Assembly (NCBI GenBank): GCA_946616535.1
Contig: CAMOJA010000005.1
Span: 1 to 64,000, forward strand
Reading direction: 5' to 3'
Length of the DNA stretch: 64,000 bases
Origin: an uncultured Bacteroidales bacterium
GTDB taxonomy: Bacteria; Bacteroidota; Bacteroidia; Bacteroidales; Paludibacteraceae
Shown here: positions 41,854-52,240 of the stretch, in pieces
Position numbering within the stretch: the stretch's first letter is position 1
How the letters are laid out: each line of letters opens with the position of its first letter
Program-made: the position numbers and the translations under genes
Notes under the pieces: model-generated
What the model was told of the DNA's origin: nothing
The model's database searches: none
The model's input: only the letters and a program-made list of their open reading frames with translations

Positions 41854-44800
41854 TTACTGTTCACCAATATCTTAATCGCCCTGTAGGGCTCTTCGGGTGT
41901 ATCGTTAGACCATAATTGAACGATGTACATGCCTTCTTTCTGCGGTACCTCAATCTCGGTTACATCGGCGCGGAAGACACCTTCACTCACAAACATTCCT
42001 TCTGCACTTGTCACGCGATAGCTACCGTCTTTGCGCGAGAGGATGTAGGTGTACGGGTGCGCAGTGCAGACATAGGTCGGGGTGACGGAGAGGTATCCCA
42101 TGGTAGGCGCGAAGTCGTTGTCGATGACGTTTGCGTGTGCTTCGATGGCGCAAGTGGGGAAGAGTAGTTCTTCTCCTTCGCGCTGCAGCTCAACATGATA
42201 CGTAGCTCCGGGCACCAGTCCGTCGGGCAGATGTAGATAGGGTTTGTTCTGCTCGGGCATGAGGATGCCGTCTTCGTACCACCGGTAAGAGGTCCAGGTA
42301 TATCCTCCGTTGTATTTCTCGTTGAGGATGGCGATGACATCGCCGTGGCGTTGCTCCAAGATCCATTTCGGATAACTCAAGAGGAAATACGAGTCTGCCG
42401 AGCAGTCCGTTTCTTTATGCTGACAGATACCGTTGTCCACTACCAAACGAATCGGGTAGAGGTCCGGTTTTGGGTATTGCGTCTTGTCGCCATCCCGGTA
42501 GGGGATAGGAATAGAGATGACCATGGTATCGGAATAGGAGGTGATCGGCATATCTTCGATATCTTCGAACCCGGCTTCGTATCCCTTCTCGTCGAAGTAA
42601 ACGGAGTACGAGAGCGGTCGTGCACTGGTGTAGGTGTACTGCAGTTCGAACGCCGTCTCGCTCTGGCACATCGCGTTCTCCACCCAGATCGTAGGCACGG
42701 TAGGGGGTATGACTTCGATATGGGTGTATATGAAATGGCGACACCCCGCCTCATTGATCGTCGTATCTTTATACCATCCGTCCTGGGTATAGTGATGCTC
42801 TCCCACGACGAGGGTGTCTCCGATACAGATCTGCTCGAGGTTGATCTCGAACGTCGTGTCCGCGACGGTGAGATAGAGGTGGTAGATGCTATCGCATCCC
42901 AGTTCGGAGGTGAGGCTGTCGGCGATGAAGTATTCACCGGGCGTCATATGCTCGAAGTAATGGCTCCGCCACCGGAGTGTGTCGTCGGCGCATAGGTTGA
43001 GACTGTCCTCTTCGAAGTACGCGGTGTTGACCTGCAACCGCATCTCATAGATGGAATCGCAGTGGTCGATGGTGTAGAAGCTGTCGCACAGCTGATATAC
43101 ACCCGGATTCAGTCCGGAGAGGATGCTGTCGCCATAGAGGCGGCTATGCCAGGTATATCTCTCGTTCGAACAGATCGTATCGTACGTTATATGCCGATAG
43201 GAGGGTACCACATGCGCTTTGAGCCGATAGACCGAGTCGCAACCGAACTCGGTGAACAGGGAGTCGATGAAGACGGTGTCGTACGGTTGGACAAAGGTGT
43301 CCACATCGTATTCCTTCACCCAACCGGACCACTCGTGGTTGAGGCTGTCGGAGTAATAGGATTCTCCGGAGCAGACGGGCGACTTCGCGGAGTCGTTGAA
43401 GAGATAGGCATGGTGGAAGGTGAGGTAGTATTTATAGACGATACTATCGCACCCGTCAATACCGGGGAAGTGTACATCCACTGCGTCATCCGGACGTGGG
43501 CGACCGGGGCTCCACACTTCTGTATCTACGATGCGTATGGATCCGTCGTCCCGGAAAAGGGTATCGTAGTGGAAGAAGGAGTAGTTATCGCAGATATCCT
43601 TATGAATAGGAATAGAGATAAAAGGCTTGATGAAATAATCGAGTTTGAAGACCGAGTCGCAACCGTCTTGGGTAGTCAGACGATCGTAATAGACGTTGGA
43701 GGACGAGATTTCTCTGCCACGCCATGTGATGGCATCGCCGAAGCAACCCTTACCTTTGTTCTCGAAGAGATAGGTCGGTTTGATGGTCAATTCAAAATGC
43801 ACGACGCTATCGCAGCCCTCTACCGTCTTGAGGGTATGATGCAAGGTGTGGCGCACGATCGGATAATGAGTCGTAGACGTATCTTTCTCTGCTCGTGCGA
43901 TATGGGGTTCATATCCGATAGAGTCGCGGAAATAGTTACCCTGCGTATCGCTGAAGATGAAGATATGTCGGTTCTCGTTGTCGCAGACCGTGTCATACAC
44001 CGTCGTGTCATATGAAGGAGCCACGCGCAGCGTGAGATAGAAGATCGAGTCGCACTTATGGATGGTACTCCAGGTCACCGTATCCAGATAAGTAGTATCG
44101 GACTTCACGACGATCTTATACTTTGCCTTCTCGGCTGCCGTACCTTCGAATTTCTCACCGCGATAGTATTGCCCTTGCCACGAAGTGGTATCATAGTCGC
44201 AGAGCAGTTTGTTGTTGTAGATATGATAAACCGAATCAATACGCAGCCGCAGCACATGAATCGAGTCGCAACCATGCTCAGTAGTGTATAAAGAGTCATA
44301 GAAGACGTAGATGCTGTCGCTCTTGAGTGTCTCGGTTTGGATGACGGTGTCGTGCCATGAATAAACGGTACCTTGGCAGACGCTATCCAGTTCCTCTTTG
44401 AGATAGGTGCGGTAGATGGTGATACGATGCAGCACGGCACTATCGCAACCGAGTTCCGAAGTGGCGGTATAGGTGGTGTCGAAGGTGAAGGAAGACTTGC
44501 CGGCAGGTACAGCCACTACACTATCGGGATCCAGCGGTCTGTTCGGGGCGTTGACGCCGTAGATGAACCGGTCGAAGAAAGGCAGCACCTCGTTATCGCA
44601 CATGCTGCGTTCGGTGGTGTCCACCGGCACGGTATAGACAGAGTCTATGTGCAGTTTGAGGTATCGTGTCGAGTCGCATCCGTGGATGGTATGGAACTTC
44701 AGGGCGTAGATGAAGTCTCCGGCATGGTAGGTCGGTATAGAGCGCACGCGGTTGTTATCCGCATCGAGGATAGAGTCGGGTGCGACGAAGGACGGGTCTT

Positions 44801-47800
44801 GGTCTTCCCATACGAAACTACTGAACTGGCAGGCGTTATATACCGGCGTGGTGTCCGCATATATCGGATGAATGGTCAGGCTAAGTTGCCATATACTATC
44901 GCATTGGAAAGAGTCGGTATGCTGCCAATCGGTCAGAACGACAGTTTTGGCCTCTTTGAGCGAATAGGGCGCCACATTCGGGTGACCGTCCCACGTGAAT
45001 TTCTCTACCGTATCCTGACAAACCTCCATCTTTACTTCGAACAGGTAACTCGGCGCACGGTACAATCTCAGATAGAAGATAGAGTCGTAACCGAGGGTAG
45101 TGAGGAAACGATGTTCGTAGATGCTGTCTTTTTTCGGAGCAGGCAGGTCGGTGATGGTCTTCCGTAAGAAAGGCACTCCGTCCGGTCCGAAGTACTCCGA
45201 TCGGTTCTCTATCCAGTCGTAGGACGTCTCTGTGCCGCAGGCGAAAGCGGAGACGGTATCGCGGAAGACGCTACCGATGCGCAGGAAGAGCACGCGTGTA
45301 CTATCGCACTGGACACCATTCACGGGCTTGGTCAAGAAATGCCGCACCACGAAGGTGGTGTCCGTCGTGATGAGTGAGTCATAGTGCAGTGTGGTTTTCG
45401 TACCACCGTAACTCATTCCTGTAACCGGCCAATAACAGGTGTCCTCTTGCGTCTTCATCACCGTATCGACGATGTAATAGGACGGTATGACGGTGAGGTT
45501 GATGGCATAGACGGTGTCGCACCGTGAGTCATCGTATTCGTCGAAGAAAGCCGGTTGGTCAAGCGGATAGGTCTTGAGTACGGCGCCGTTATGGTCTTTC
45601 CATTCGAAGATACCGTCCTGAACGGAACAGATCGTGGTATCGGTTCGTTCGTACAACTCAGCACTCGCCAAGTAATCGAGACGGATATGATAAATCGAGT
45701 CGCACCCATAGCGCGTGGTGAAGCGATCGTAGTAGTCATTCGTCTCCCTCAATTCGCCGCGTATGGAGTCCTGACCGAAATGGTCTTTACCCATCCACTG
45801 GTAGAATCGATGTACCGTGTCGCCTAAAATCGGATCATAATGCAGTTTACACCACGTATCCGTATCGTTGAAATAATAAGCCTTCGGGATGATAAGTGTC
45901 AGCGCGTGAATCGAGTCGCAGCCCTTCAGACCTCCGTTACACTTCGCGCAGGTCTGCGTCTGCATGGTGTCGCGGAACGTGCCTATCCATGCTTGTGCCG
46001 GACCGTCCCATTTCATGTCGCCGTTGACGGTGTCTTTGAGTCCGATGGTACGGATGTCCGTGCCGTACTGAACCGGCCACTGATAGAGCGAATCCGGGTT
46101 CTCGTTATAACACATCGTATCCCTTTTCTCAAAGTAATAGGTCGGATGGATGAAGAGGTGCAGCTCGTAGATCGAGTCGCAGCCTTTGAAGGCAGGGAAG
46201 CCTTCTTCCTGCTGGCAGGCACATTGTTTGGTTTTGAACTTCACGAGGAGGACGGTGTCTTTTTTGATGACTTCCCCGTCAAAGGCACTCTTGCTCTTTT
46301 CGCCCCGGAAGACTTTTCCGTGATAGAGCGTATCTTGGTTATCGCACAGATGAATCGTATCCACAAAACGGAAGGTATCGCAGATAAAGACCTCAAGGGT
46401 CACCAGTGAGTCACACCCGGCTTGGGTCTGATAGTCGCGATGGAAGGTATAGCGTTTGCCGGATTCGAGTTTGTACACCCACGGCTCGACGTATCCTTCT
46501 CCTTCGCCCTTTTTGACGGTAATGAAACGGGTTCTTTCGGCATGGTCGCCGAGGATGCTCAGGTCGCGTTGGTCGGGCATGCTGTCATAGAAAAAACGCA
46601 GGGTGTCACCCAGACAAACTATCCGATAGAGGGTATCGTTGAATTGGCGTGTGACGCGCACCGTGGTCTTGAGGGTGTCGATGTCTTCTCCGCCGCACAT
46701 GAGTTGGTCACGATAGAGGACGGCCTGCACTTCGTATTCGAAGAACTGATGGCGGTCTTCGATGTCTTCTTCGGGTAAGATGAACTGGTATTCATACTCC
46801 TGTTTATTTCCGGTGATAGGGCCGTTGATGGGGAAACCTTTTACAATTTTTCCGTTCTCCGCACCTTTGACACCCGTCACATCATAGATAGCCCATTCGA
46901 TCTTCTTAATGGGTTTCTCTTCGGGAGTCTCAACCGCCCATGAGACGGACATACTATCGCATATGATTGCGGTATCGAGGCGTTCCTTGCCTTCGATCCA
47001 TTCGTTCCATTGACGCTGATACCATCCGTGGCCGTCGAGACTATCCATGTCATAACTGCCACGAGACATGATCTCGTTCGTGTTGGTCACATAGATCGAG
47101 TCGTGCGGTTGAGGCGGTTTAAAACCAAGCGTGTAGTAATAACCCTGTGCGTCCGTTAAACCGTAAACAGTTCCGATGAAGCCGTCGCCCGAACTCTCTA
47201 TCAGATGATAACTGGAGGTGTTGGGCAGCGGGATATGGGCGTACGACAGGTCGTTGTTGGAATGAAACTGATAGAACGGAGCGGTGACCGATTCGCCATT
47301 GAGCGTCAGTTTATCGGTGTCTTCGGTCTTCGTGATCACATACGCGAAGAAGTGCTGCGGGGTTTTGGCTCCTCCCTGCGGATCCAACGGTTCGGTGAAC
47401 ATATTCATCGACTTGACGCGATGGTTCCACGCCGGCATCATCGCATTGGCGGGATCGCCGTAAGTATAACATACATCATCGAACGCGGTGGTGGTACAGA
47501 ACTCGTTGACGGCAGCGGAGGTGATGTAGCTGTAACATAAGATCGGCTTGGCCGGATCCACACTGCGGATGGTCACTTCCTTTCGCTTGGAGTCATTGAT
47601 GGCGATGGGGGGTGTGGTCTTACCGGCCTCGTTAAGGAGGACCAAGTTGGTCTCAGTCAGCCCCGTCTCGGCGTTGTAGGTGACGATCTCTACGTCCGTG
47701 TTCGCATAAGCTGCTGTGACAAGGGCATAGTTGATGCGGGTGTTCTCTAAATTGGTCAGATAGAACTCCGTGCCCCATTGTTCGATAGGGATGGCCTGCT

Positions 47801-48641
47801 CCATCATGAAGTCTTGCGAGTAGGCTTCGCGGTTCGGGATACCGGTCTGTTGGTTACCGTTGAAGACCGCTATCGGTTTGTTGGAACAGATTGTTGTACC
47901 GCTCAGGTCCACCATGAAATCTTCCCCCTCGTGCTCTTTGGAGGCAATGAGGTACGCTTCGCCCTTGGATAGATTCAGGGTGATGGTTGTGCCGGCGGTG
48001 GTTTTGCCGCCGTAGGTATCGAAAGTGGGTACAACTTTAACGGTCGTATTGCTCTCCGTAGCTACGATGGCCAACTGGGTGGATTTGAGGTCTTCGGGAT
48101 ACGTCTGCACGATATATTCCTTTCCCAAGAACCGTGTCGGGATGACGAGCGAAGCATCACGGGAAGACAAACCGGTACCTCCGTCACGGCTGTAGAGGAA
48201 GCAGGAGAAGACTTTATCTTTCGACCCTTCCGCGGCATAGACGTGCACACCTTTGTACTTCTGTACTTCGCTCTCGAAGAGGTAGATATCCTTGGCGTAA
48301 CTGTTGTTGTCGATGGTATGGGTGACGGTCGCTCCGGCGTTCACGTGCACCGTGGTAATAGGTACGTTTCCAGCCGCGATAACGACATCCATTTCTTCGC
48401 GTGCAGAGATAGCCACCTTCATCTCGAACTTAAACTCAGGGTTGTTCTTGTTCGCCGGGTCCTCCGGGTTGATCATGTTGTTGTTCATGAACGTCAACCA
48501 GAAGTCGTTTCCTTCGGTGGTTAAAGCCGCGCGGTTACCTCCTAACCAGTTCGGGTCGTTACTTATCAACGACGAGGCTGCTCCTATCCATTGCGATAAA
48601 AGCAGAGCACAGACAAATACTATGTATCTGACAGATTTCAA
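41841..48641 (-). CDS. giant surface protein: IgGFc-binding-like N-terminus plus about 18 cysteine repeats
   Basis: 2266 aa. Signal peptide (1-22). Residues about 30-530 resemble the IgGFc-binding N-terminal domain (NDFWLTFMNNN, VVIPTRFLGKEYIV, FNGNQQTGIPN). A linker follows, then from about 700 to 2010 a run of some 18 repeats of 55-90 aa, each with a GCDSIYxLxLxI-type strand, a P-x-Y turn, D-T-x-C and an aromatic W/Y; one copy has GYDSI. Each repeat holds two cysteines. The last 75 residues (YRVTSAEGMFVSEGVF, GMYIVQLWSN, IKILVNS) resemble a type IX secretion sorting tail. Cell-surface adhesin or matrix protein. Seven bases follow the 491-aa gene. Confidence 0.85.
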   Translation of the reverse strand: MKSVRYIVFVCALLLSQWIGAASSLISNDPNWLGGNRAALTTEGNDFWLTFMNNNMINPEDPANKNNPEFKFEMKVAISAREEMDVVIAAGNVPITTVHVNAGATVTHTIDNNSYAKDIYLFESEVQKYKGVHVYAAEGSKDKVFSCFLYSRDGGTGLSSRDASLVIPTRFLGKEYIVQTYPEDLKSTQLAIVATESNTTVKVVPTFDTYGGKTTAGTTITLNLSKGEAYLIASKEHEGEDFMVDLSGTTICSNKPIAVFNGNQQTGIPNREAYSQDFMMEQAIPIEQWGTEFYLTNLENTRINYALVTAAYANTDVEIVTYNAETGLTETNLVLLNEAGKTTPPIAINDSKRKEVTIRSVDPAKPILCYSYITSAAVNEFCTTTAFDDVCYTYGDPANAMMPAWNHRVKSMNMFTEPLDPQGGAKTPQHFFAYVITKTEDTDKLTLNGESVTAPFYQFHSNNDLSYAHIPLPNTSSYHLIESSGDGFIGTVYGLTDAQGYYYTLGFKPPQPHDSIYVTNTNEIMSRGSYDMDSLDGHGWYQRQWNEWIEGKERLDTAIICDSMSVSWAVETPEEKPIKKIEWAIYDVTGVKGAENGKIVKGFPINGPITGNKQEYEYQFILPEEDIEDRHQFFEYEVQAVLYRDQLMCGGEDIDTLKTTVRVTRQFNDTLYRIVCLGDTLRFFYDSMPDQRDLSILGDHAERTRFITVKKGEGEGYVEPWVYKLESGKRYTFHRDYQTQAGCDSLVTLEVFICDTFRFVDTIHLCDNQDTLYHGKVFRGEKSKSAFDGEVIKKDTVLLVKFKTKQCACQQEEGFPAFKGCDSIYELHLFIHPTYYFEKRDTMCYNENPDSLYQWPVQYGTDIRTIGLKDTVNGDMKWDGPAQAWIGTFRDTMQTQTCAKCNGGLKGCDSIHALTLIIPKAYYFNDTDTWCKLHYDPILGDTVHRFYQWMGKDHFGQDSIRGELRETNDYYDRFTTRYGCDSIYHIRLDYLASAELYERTDTTICSVQDGIFEWKDHNGAVLKTYPLDQPAFFDEYDDSRCDTVYAINLTVIPSYYIVDTVMKTQEDTCYWPVTGMSYGGTKTTLHYDSLITTDTTFVVRHFLTKPVNGVQCDSTRVLFLRIGSVFRDTVSAFACGTETSYDWIENRSEYFGPDGVPFLRKTITDLPAPKKDSIYEHRFLTTLGYDSIFYLRLYRAPSYLFEVKMEVCQDTVEKFTWDGHPNVAPYSLKEAKTVVLTDWQHTDSFQCDSIWQLSLTIHPIYADTTPVYNACQFSSFVWEDQDPSFVAPDSILDADNNRVRSIPTYHAGDFIYALKFHTIHGCDSTRYLKLHIDSVYTVPVDTTERSMCDNEVLPFFDRFIYGVNAPNRPLDPDSVVAVPAGKSSFTFDTTYTATSELGCDSAVLHRITIYRTYLKEELDSVCQGTVYSWHDTVIQTETLKSDSIYVFYDSLYTTEHGCDSIHVLRLRIDSVYHIYNNKLLCDYDTTSWQGQYYRGEKFEGTAAEKAKYKIVVKSDTTYLDTVTWSTIHKCDSIFYLTLRVAPSYDTTVYDTVCDNENRHIFIFSDTQGNYFRDSIGYEPHIARAEKDTSTTHYPIVRHTLHHTLKTVEGCDSVVHFELTIKPTYLFENKGKGCFGDAITWRGREISSSNVYYDRLTTQDGCDSVFKLDYFIKPFISIPIHKDICDNYSFFHYDTLFRDDGSIRIVDTEVWSPGRPRPDDAVDVHFPGIDGCDSIVYKYYLTFHHAYLFNDSAKSPVCSGESYYSDSLNHEWSGWVKEYDVDTFVQPYDTVFIDSLFTEFGCDSVYRLKAHVVPSYRHITYDTICSNERYTWHSRLYGDSILSGLNPGVYQLCDSFYTIDHCDSIYEMRLQVNTAYFEEDSLNLCADDTLRWRSHYFEHMTPGEYFIADSLTSELGCDSIYHLYLTVADTTFEINLEQICIGDTLVVGEHHYTQDGWYKDTTINEAGCRHFIYTHIEVIPPTVPTIWVENAMCQSETAFELQYTYTSARPLSYSVYFDEKGYEAGFEDIEDMPITSYSDTMVISIPIPYRDGDKTQYPKPDLYPIRLVVDNGICQHKETDCSADSYFLLSYPKWILEQRHGDVIAILNEKYNGGYTWTSYRWYEDGILMPEQNKPYLHLPDGLVPGATYHVELQREGEELLFPTCAIEAHANVIDNDFAPTMGYLSVTPTYVCTAHPYTYILSRKDGSYRVTSAEGMFVSEGVFRADVTEIEVPQKEGMYIVQLWSNDTPEEPYRAIKILVNSKCIE

Positions 48642-48648
48642 ACTAAAT

Positions 48649-50124
48649 CTATCTTATCTCTATTCCGGAGGCGGTATAGGTTTTCTCGCCGCGCAAGATA
48701 ATTAATTGTCCGTCGCGCAAAATCTTAGTTGCGCCAATTGCCTCGTTCACATCGTGGATACCTTCTGGATAATACTCATCATCTGTGTAAAAAGGCATCT
48801 CCCCTGTGAAGGAGAAGTTGTAAGTATTGGTATCGTCGCATGTCAGGAATCCGCTGATCTTATAAACAGCTCCCTCTTTGGACACAGCAACCATTCCGTC
48901 CTCGTCCATCCATGTCCTATCCAAAGCACTCTCTCCGTACTGATACCATGTCGTCTCACCCAGGGAACCGTTTTCCATCTCATACGTTCCGGTCAAGTCT
49001 CCTTTGGCAGCAGGATAGAGGTCTAACGTGATATACGGGTACTCCGGATTGGATTCTTGCATCAGATAAATGGTGTAATTAGGTTTGCCTTCTTCTTCCG
49101 AGATCTCCGATTCATAGACAGCATCTGCTTTGTCGAATTCCAGGAAGATAGTCTCACCACCGGTCGAGCCGCCACCGCAGTCCAACTCTTCGGTCGGGTT
49201 GGCATCGAAATACACGCGAACGGCATAACAACGCACCTGCTTCGGGCATGAGATGGTCACAGAGGTTTCATTAATATCTTTGATGATAACGACAGGGTTG
49301 CCTTCGTAATCCTCTTCCAATTCTCCGGGACTGCAGAACTCAATTGTTCCGTGGTCAACTTCCGCGTTAAACTGCTTGCGTACCATTCCGGAAATAGCCA
49401 AACCTTTTATCTCTTTGGTAGCCTCAAAAGTCAAGGTATAATTGGCATTGCAGTTGAAATAGGCAGAGGTGGTGTCTGTTCCTTTTACAATAGAACCCAT
49501 GTCGCAATGAACCAGAATGTTATTGTCAATGAAAGCATATTCGGCCTTCAAAATGGTCGTATCCTTCGGGAAGATAGCCGTCGGCTCGGAATAAACGAAG
49601 TCTCCGTCCAAATCGTCTCTTGTCGGCAATGGATCAGGTTCATCAGGAATGATCACTATCGGTTCACCATCAATGACAATTCTTTGAATCTGACGCTGAC
49701 CCTTTCCTGTCAAGGTGAATACTACACTCGTGGCATTTCCGGTCCAACTATCCACTTTCCAGTCGCTGAAACTCTCAGAAACACCACCGCTGACCAGTGT
49801 GCCGGTGGATGCGGAAAGGCCTGCGTATTCTTTGTTCGATGCGCAACTCTTTGCAAATACCATTTGGATATTTTCCAACGGCTCGTCCGAGGTGAGTGTG
49901 ATGGTATTGCCTAAATAAAGACGCATGTCGGATGGCTGGATTTCTGGATTCCAGGATTCCTTATACTCCGGTGCGTTCTGCGTGTTGCTGCCTTGCGCCA
50001 AGCTGATGGTATAATCGTCTTTTGTCTGATTCATGTCAGCCGAGGAGGTGAACGTAAACTCCGTTTCCGCCATCGCACTCAATGCGAAACAAACAGCAAC
50101 TATTAAAGCAAAAAATTTCTTCAT
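48649..50124 (-). CDS. secreted protein with type IX-like C-terminal tail
   Basis: 491 aa. Signal peptide ending SAMA. Two beta domains: residues 20-150 start TEFTFTSSADMNQTKDDYTI, and residues 320-440 (FLEFDKADAVYESEI, NYTIYLMQESNPEYPYITL) repeat the plan. The last 25 residues (ATKILRDGQLIILRGEKTYT) match the short sorting tail common in Bacteroidales secreted proteins. First gene of the surface operon from the promoter at 50153-50183. No enzymatic motif. Probably a companion of the giant protein. Confidence 0.8.
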   Translation of the reverse strand: MKKFFALIVAVCFALSAMAETEFTFTSSADMNQTKDDYTISLAQGSNTQNAPEYKESWNPEIQPSDMRLYLGNTITLTSDEPLENIQMVFAKSCASNKEYAGLSASTGTLVSGGVSESFSDWKVDSWTGNATSVVFTLTGKGQRQIQRIVIDGEPIVIIPDEPDPLPTRDDLDGDFVYSEPTAIFPKDTTILKAEYAFIDNNILVHCDMGSIVKGTDTTSAYFNCNANYTLTFEATKEIKGLAISGMVRKQFNAEVDHGTIEFCSPGELEEDYEGNPVVIIKDINETSVTISCPKQVRCYAVRVYFDANPTEELDCGGGSTGGETIFLEFDKADAVYESEISEEEGKPNYTIYLMQESNPEYPYITLDLYPAAKGDLTGTYEMENGSLGETTWYQYGESALDRTWMDEDGMVAVSKEGAVYKISGFLTCDDTNTYNFSFTGEMPFYTDDEYYPEGIHDVNEAIGATKILRDGQLIILRGEKTYTASGIEIR

Positions 50125-50152
50125 GAATTGTAATTTATTTTGAAAAAGCGTG

Positions 50153-50183
50153 CAAAGGTACGTTTTTTTTGTGACATATGCAA
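50153..50183 (-). promoter_or_regulatory. promoter of the surface-protein operon
   Basis: Minus: TTGCATATGTC from 50183, 20-base spacer, TACCTTTG (50160-50153). Confidence 0.8.
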
Positions 50184-50196
50184 GCGTACGCGCGTT

Positions 50197-51468
50197 TTAG
50201 GTGCGTTTTTTTGCAATAATTGCATATAAAAACAACAAAAGTAGATAATATATAGCAACCATTACACCATTTACACTTGCCGAGACTGTACTTCCGGGCA
50301 GCTGTTCTATCCATTCCACCGAATGGTTCATTGCCCATGCCAACGCCCAGGTAATTTTACTAAAGAGCACTCCTGTCGTACTGCCGCCTAACGCGATGCT
50401 GATCAATCCGCAAGGCACCAAAAACGTGGCAATAGGTAATACAATCAGGTTCGTCAGCAGAAAATACGTGCTCACCTGCCCGAAATAATACATCGTGATC
50501 GGCATCGTACCTATCTGTGCTGCAATGCTCACAATAATTGTGCCAAGGAAATAACTGACTATCTTCCCTCGCCATGTCTCCCGCCATTCCAGTCGCTGAA
50601 GGGAGGGCTCTAACTGCTTGGCTAACAGCACGATAGAAAACGTAGCAGCAAAACTCAGTTGAAAACTGACGCTCCATAAATCGGTAGGGCGAACGAGCAG
50701 AATCAGTACCGCTGCTGCAGCAATGGTATTGATGGAAATGGCCTGCCGATAGCACATCCGTCCGATCTCAAAAATCGTTACCATCAGTACGGCACGCACT
50801 ACCGAAGGTGTCATGCCTGTTAACCAGGCGTAACCCCACATCGCTACAATAATAACACCACTGATCGCCCATCGTCCGACGCGGTTCTCATGCAGCGGTT
50901 TGATGCGTCCGCCCAAAGTAAGGATCCACAGCAACAAGCCATATAGAATACCCGTGTGTAAACCACTCACGGCCAGCACATGTGCCGCACCCGAGGCCTG
51001 AAAATGATGCTTCAGCTCAGGATCCAAGTCTTCTTTGTAACCCAAAGTCAACGCACCTATGGTGGCTAACTCATCGTCTTCTACTCCGGCTGCGGCTAAA
51101 CGCTGGTAGAGTCTTACTTGCAGCGGTGTGCGATGTGTCTTGGCGGGCAAAAGAAGGTAATCCTTCGCAAAAGCTCTGCCTACGGAGCGACTCCATTCGA
51201 TGTGAGTGCGCGCCACAACCGTATCGCCGTATGTGGGTAAGGTCTTCGTGCTGTCGCGCAGCAGATAGAGATACACCTTACCTTTAGGTAACACTTGCGT
51301 CTCAAAACGTTCACATTTCGCCGTAGGCGTCGGAGCGCTCTGCACGATGAATCCGAAGACCTGTTCCTCGGTCGGGTGCGTCTCGAGTGGATAAAAACGG
51401 TTAAAAAACAATATTGCCGCCACCAAAGGCAGCAGCAATACAAGCATCGGATAGGAACGCCATTTCAT
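50197..51468 (-). CDS. comEC: ComEC/Rec2-type DNA uptake channel
   Basis: 423 aa from MKWRSYPMLVLL (51468); an ATG at 51522 is possible. Polytopic membrane protein: an N-terminal OB-like domain between helices, then the competence domain with HVLAVSGLHTGILYG and LTGMTPSVVRAVLM signatures and about ten helices. No C-terminal metallo-beta-lactamase domain, so it is the short form usual in Bacteroidota. Transports single-stranded DNA across the inner membrane, working with ComEA-like 38962-39714. Downstream of rpe by 75 bases. Confidence 0.87.
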   Translation of the reverse strand: MKWRSYPMLVLLLPLVAAILFFNRFYPLETHPTEEQVFGFIVQSAPTPTAKCERFETQVLPKGKVYLYLLRDSTKTLPTYGDTVVARTHIEWSRSVGRAFAKDYLLLPAKTHRTPLQVRLYQRLAAAGVEDDELATIGALTLGYKEDLDPELKHHFQASGAAHVLAVSGLHTGILYGLLLWILTLGGRIKPLHENRVGRWAISGVIIVAMWGYAWLTGMTPSVVRAVLMVTIFEIGRMCYRQAISINTIAAAAVLILLVRPTDLWSVSFQLSFAATFSIVLLAKQLEPSLQRLEWRETWRGKIVSYFLGTIIVSIAAQIGTMPITMYYFGQVSTYFLLTNLIVLPIATFLVPCGLISIALGGSTTGVLFSKITWALAWAMNHSVEWIEQLPGSTVSASVNGVMVAIYYLLLLFLYAIIAKKRT

Positions 51469-51543
51469 AGCGAGTACGTGAAGGGTACTGATCATGTACT
51501 GGTTATGTCGTATCCCGCCCATCCTTATAATATACAAAGTATA

Positions 51544-52194
51544 TTATTCCGTGATTTTCATTTTCCGTATCACTTCTTCGGGATCTTTGGCCCCGAAAAC
51601 GGCACTTCCGGCTACCAATACATCCGCTCCGGCAGCGAACAGTTCGGCCGCATTATCGGCATTCACACCGCCGTCGATCTCAATTAGAGTCGGGAGGTTG
51701 CGTTTTACGATTTCGGCTTTGATGAAGCGAATCTTATCCATCGTCTCGGGTATGAATTTCTGACCTCCGAAACCGGCGAAGACGGACATCAGCAGAACCA
51801 TATCTACCTTATCAAGATAAGGTACAAGACGTTTTACATCGATATCCGGATTGATGGTCAGGCACGTGCGAACACCCTTTGCTTTAATCAAATCCACTAT
51901 CGGCAATGGATCGTCAACTGCCTCTAAATGGAAACCCACCGACCATGCACCGGCGTCGCAGAAACGCTCTACGTATTTCTCGGGATGCACGATCATCAGG
52001 TGTACATCCAGCGGTTTGGTGCAATACTTGCGCATCGGCTCCATCAGCGGAAATCCGAAGGAAATATTGGGTACAAACGTACCGTCCATCACGTCCACAT
52101 GCAGCCAGTCGGCCTCGCTGCGGTTAATCATCTCTAAGTCGTCTGCCAAGTGTCCGAAATCTGCGGACAATACAGAAGGAGCAATCAGTTTCAT
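51544..52194 (-). CDS. rpe: ribulose-phosphate 3-epimerase
   Basis: 216 aa TIM barrel of the pentose phosphate pathway, interconverting ribulose 5- and xylulose 5-phosphate. Signatures APSVLSADFGHL, HVDVMDGTFVPNISFG, DVHLMI, FAGFGGQKFI and IEIDGGVN (metal and phosphate ligands) all present. Cytoplasmic. 32 bases separate it from the response regulator; the gap is filled by 7-base repeats. Confidence 0.95.
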   Translation of the reverse strand: MKLIAPSVLSADFGHLADDLEMINRSEADWLHVDVMDGTFVPNISFGFPLMEPMRKYCTKPLDVHLMIVHPEKYVERFCDAGAWSVGFHLEAVDDPLPIVDLIKAKGVRTCLTINPDIDVKRLVPYLDKVDMVLLMSVFAGFGGQKFIPETMDKIRFIKAEIVKRNLPTLIEIDGGVNADNAAELFAAGADVLVAGSAVFGAKDPEEVIRKMKITE

Positions 52195-52205
52195 ATCGTT
52201 AATTT

Positions 52206-52240
52206 CTAAACTCTAAACTCTAAACTCTAAACTTTCAACG
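52206..52240. repeat. 7-base periodic repeat at gene junction
   Basis: TAAACTC, TAAACTC, TAAACTC, TAAACTT, TCAACGG: the cleanest such array, covering the junction between rpe and the response regulator and running into the latter's 3' end. Confidence 0.85.

Noticed and set aside
42345..44015. Long plus-strand frames (216 and 317 aa) opposite the giant protein
   Set aside because: Antisense shadows of the repeats; no signal peptide, family match or promoter, while the minus frame is clearly coding.
51469..51537. Longer ComEC start at 51537
   Set aside because: Requires a TTG start; the family-like N-terminus begins at MKWRSYPM.
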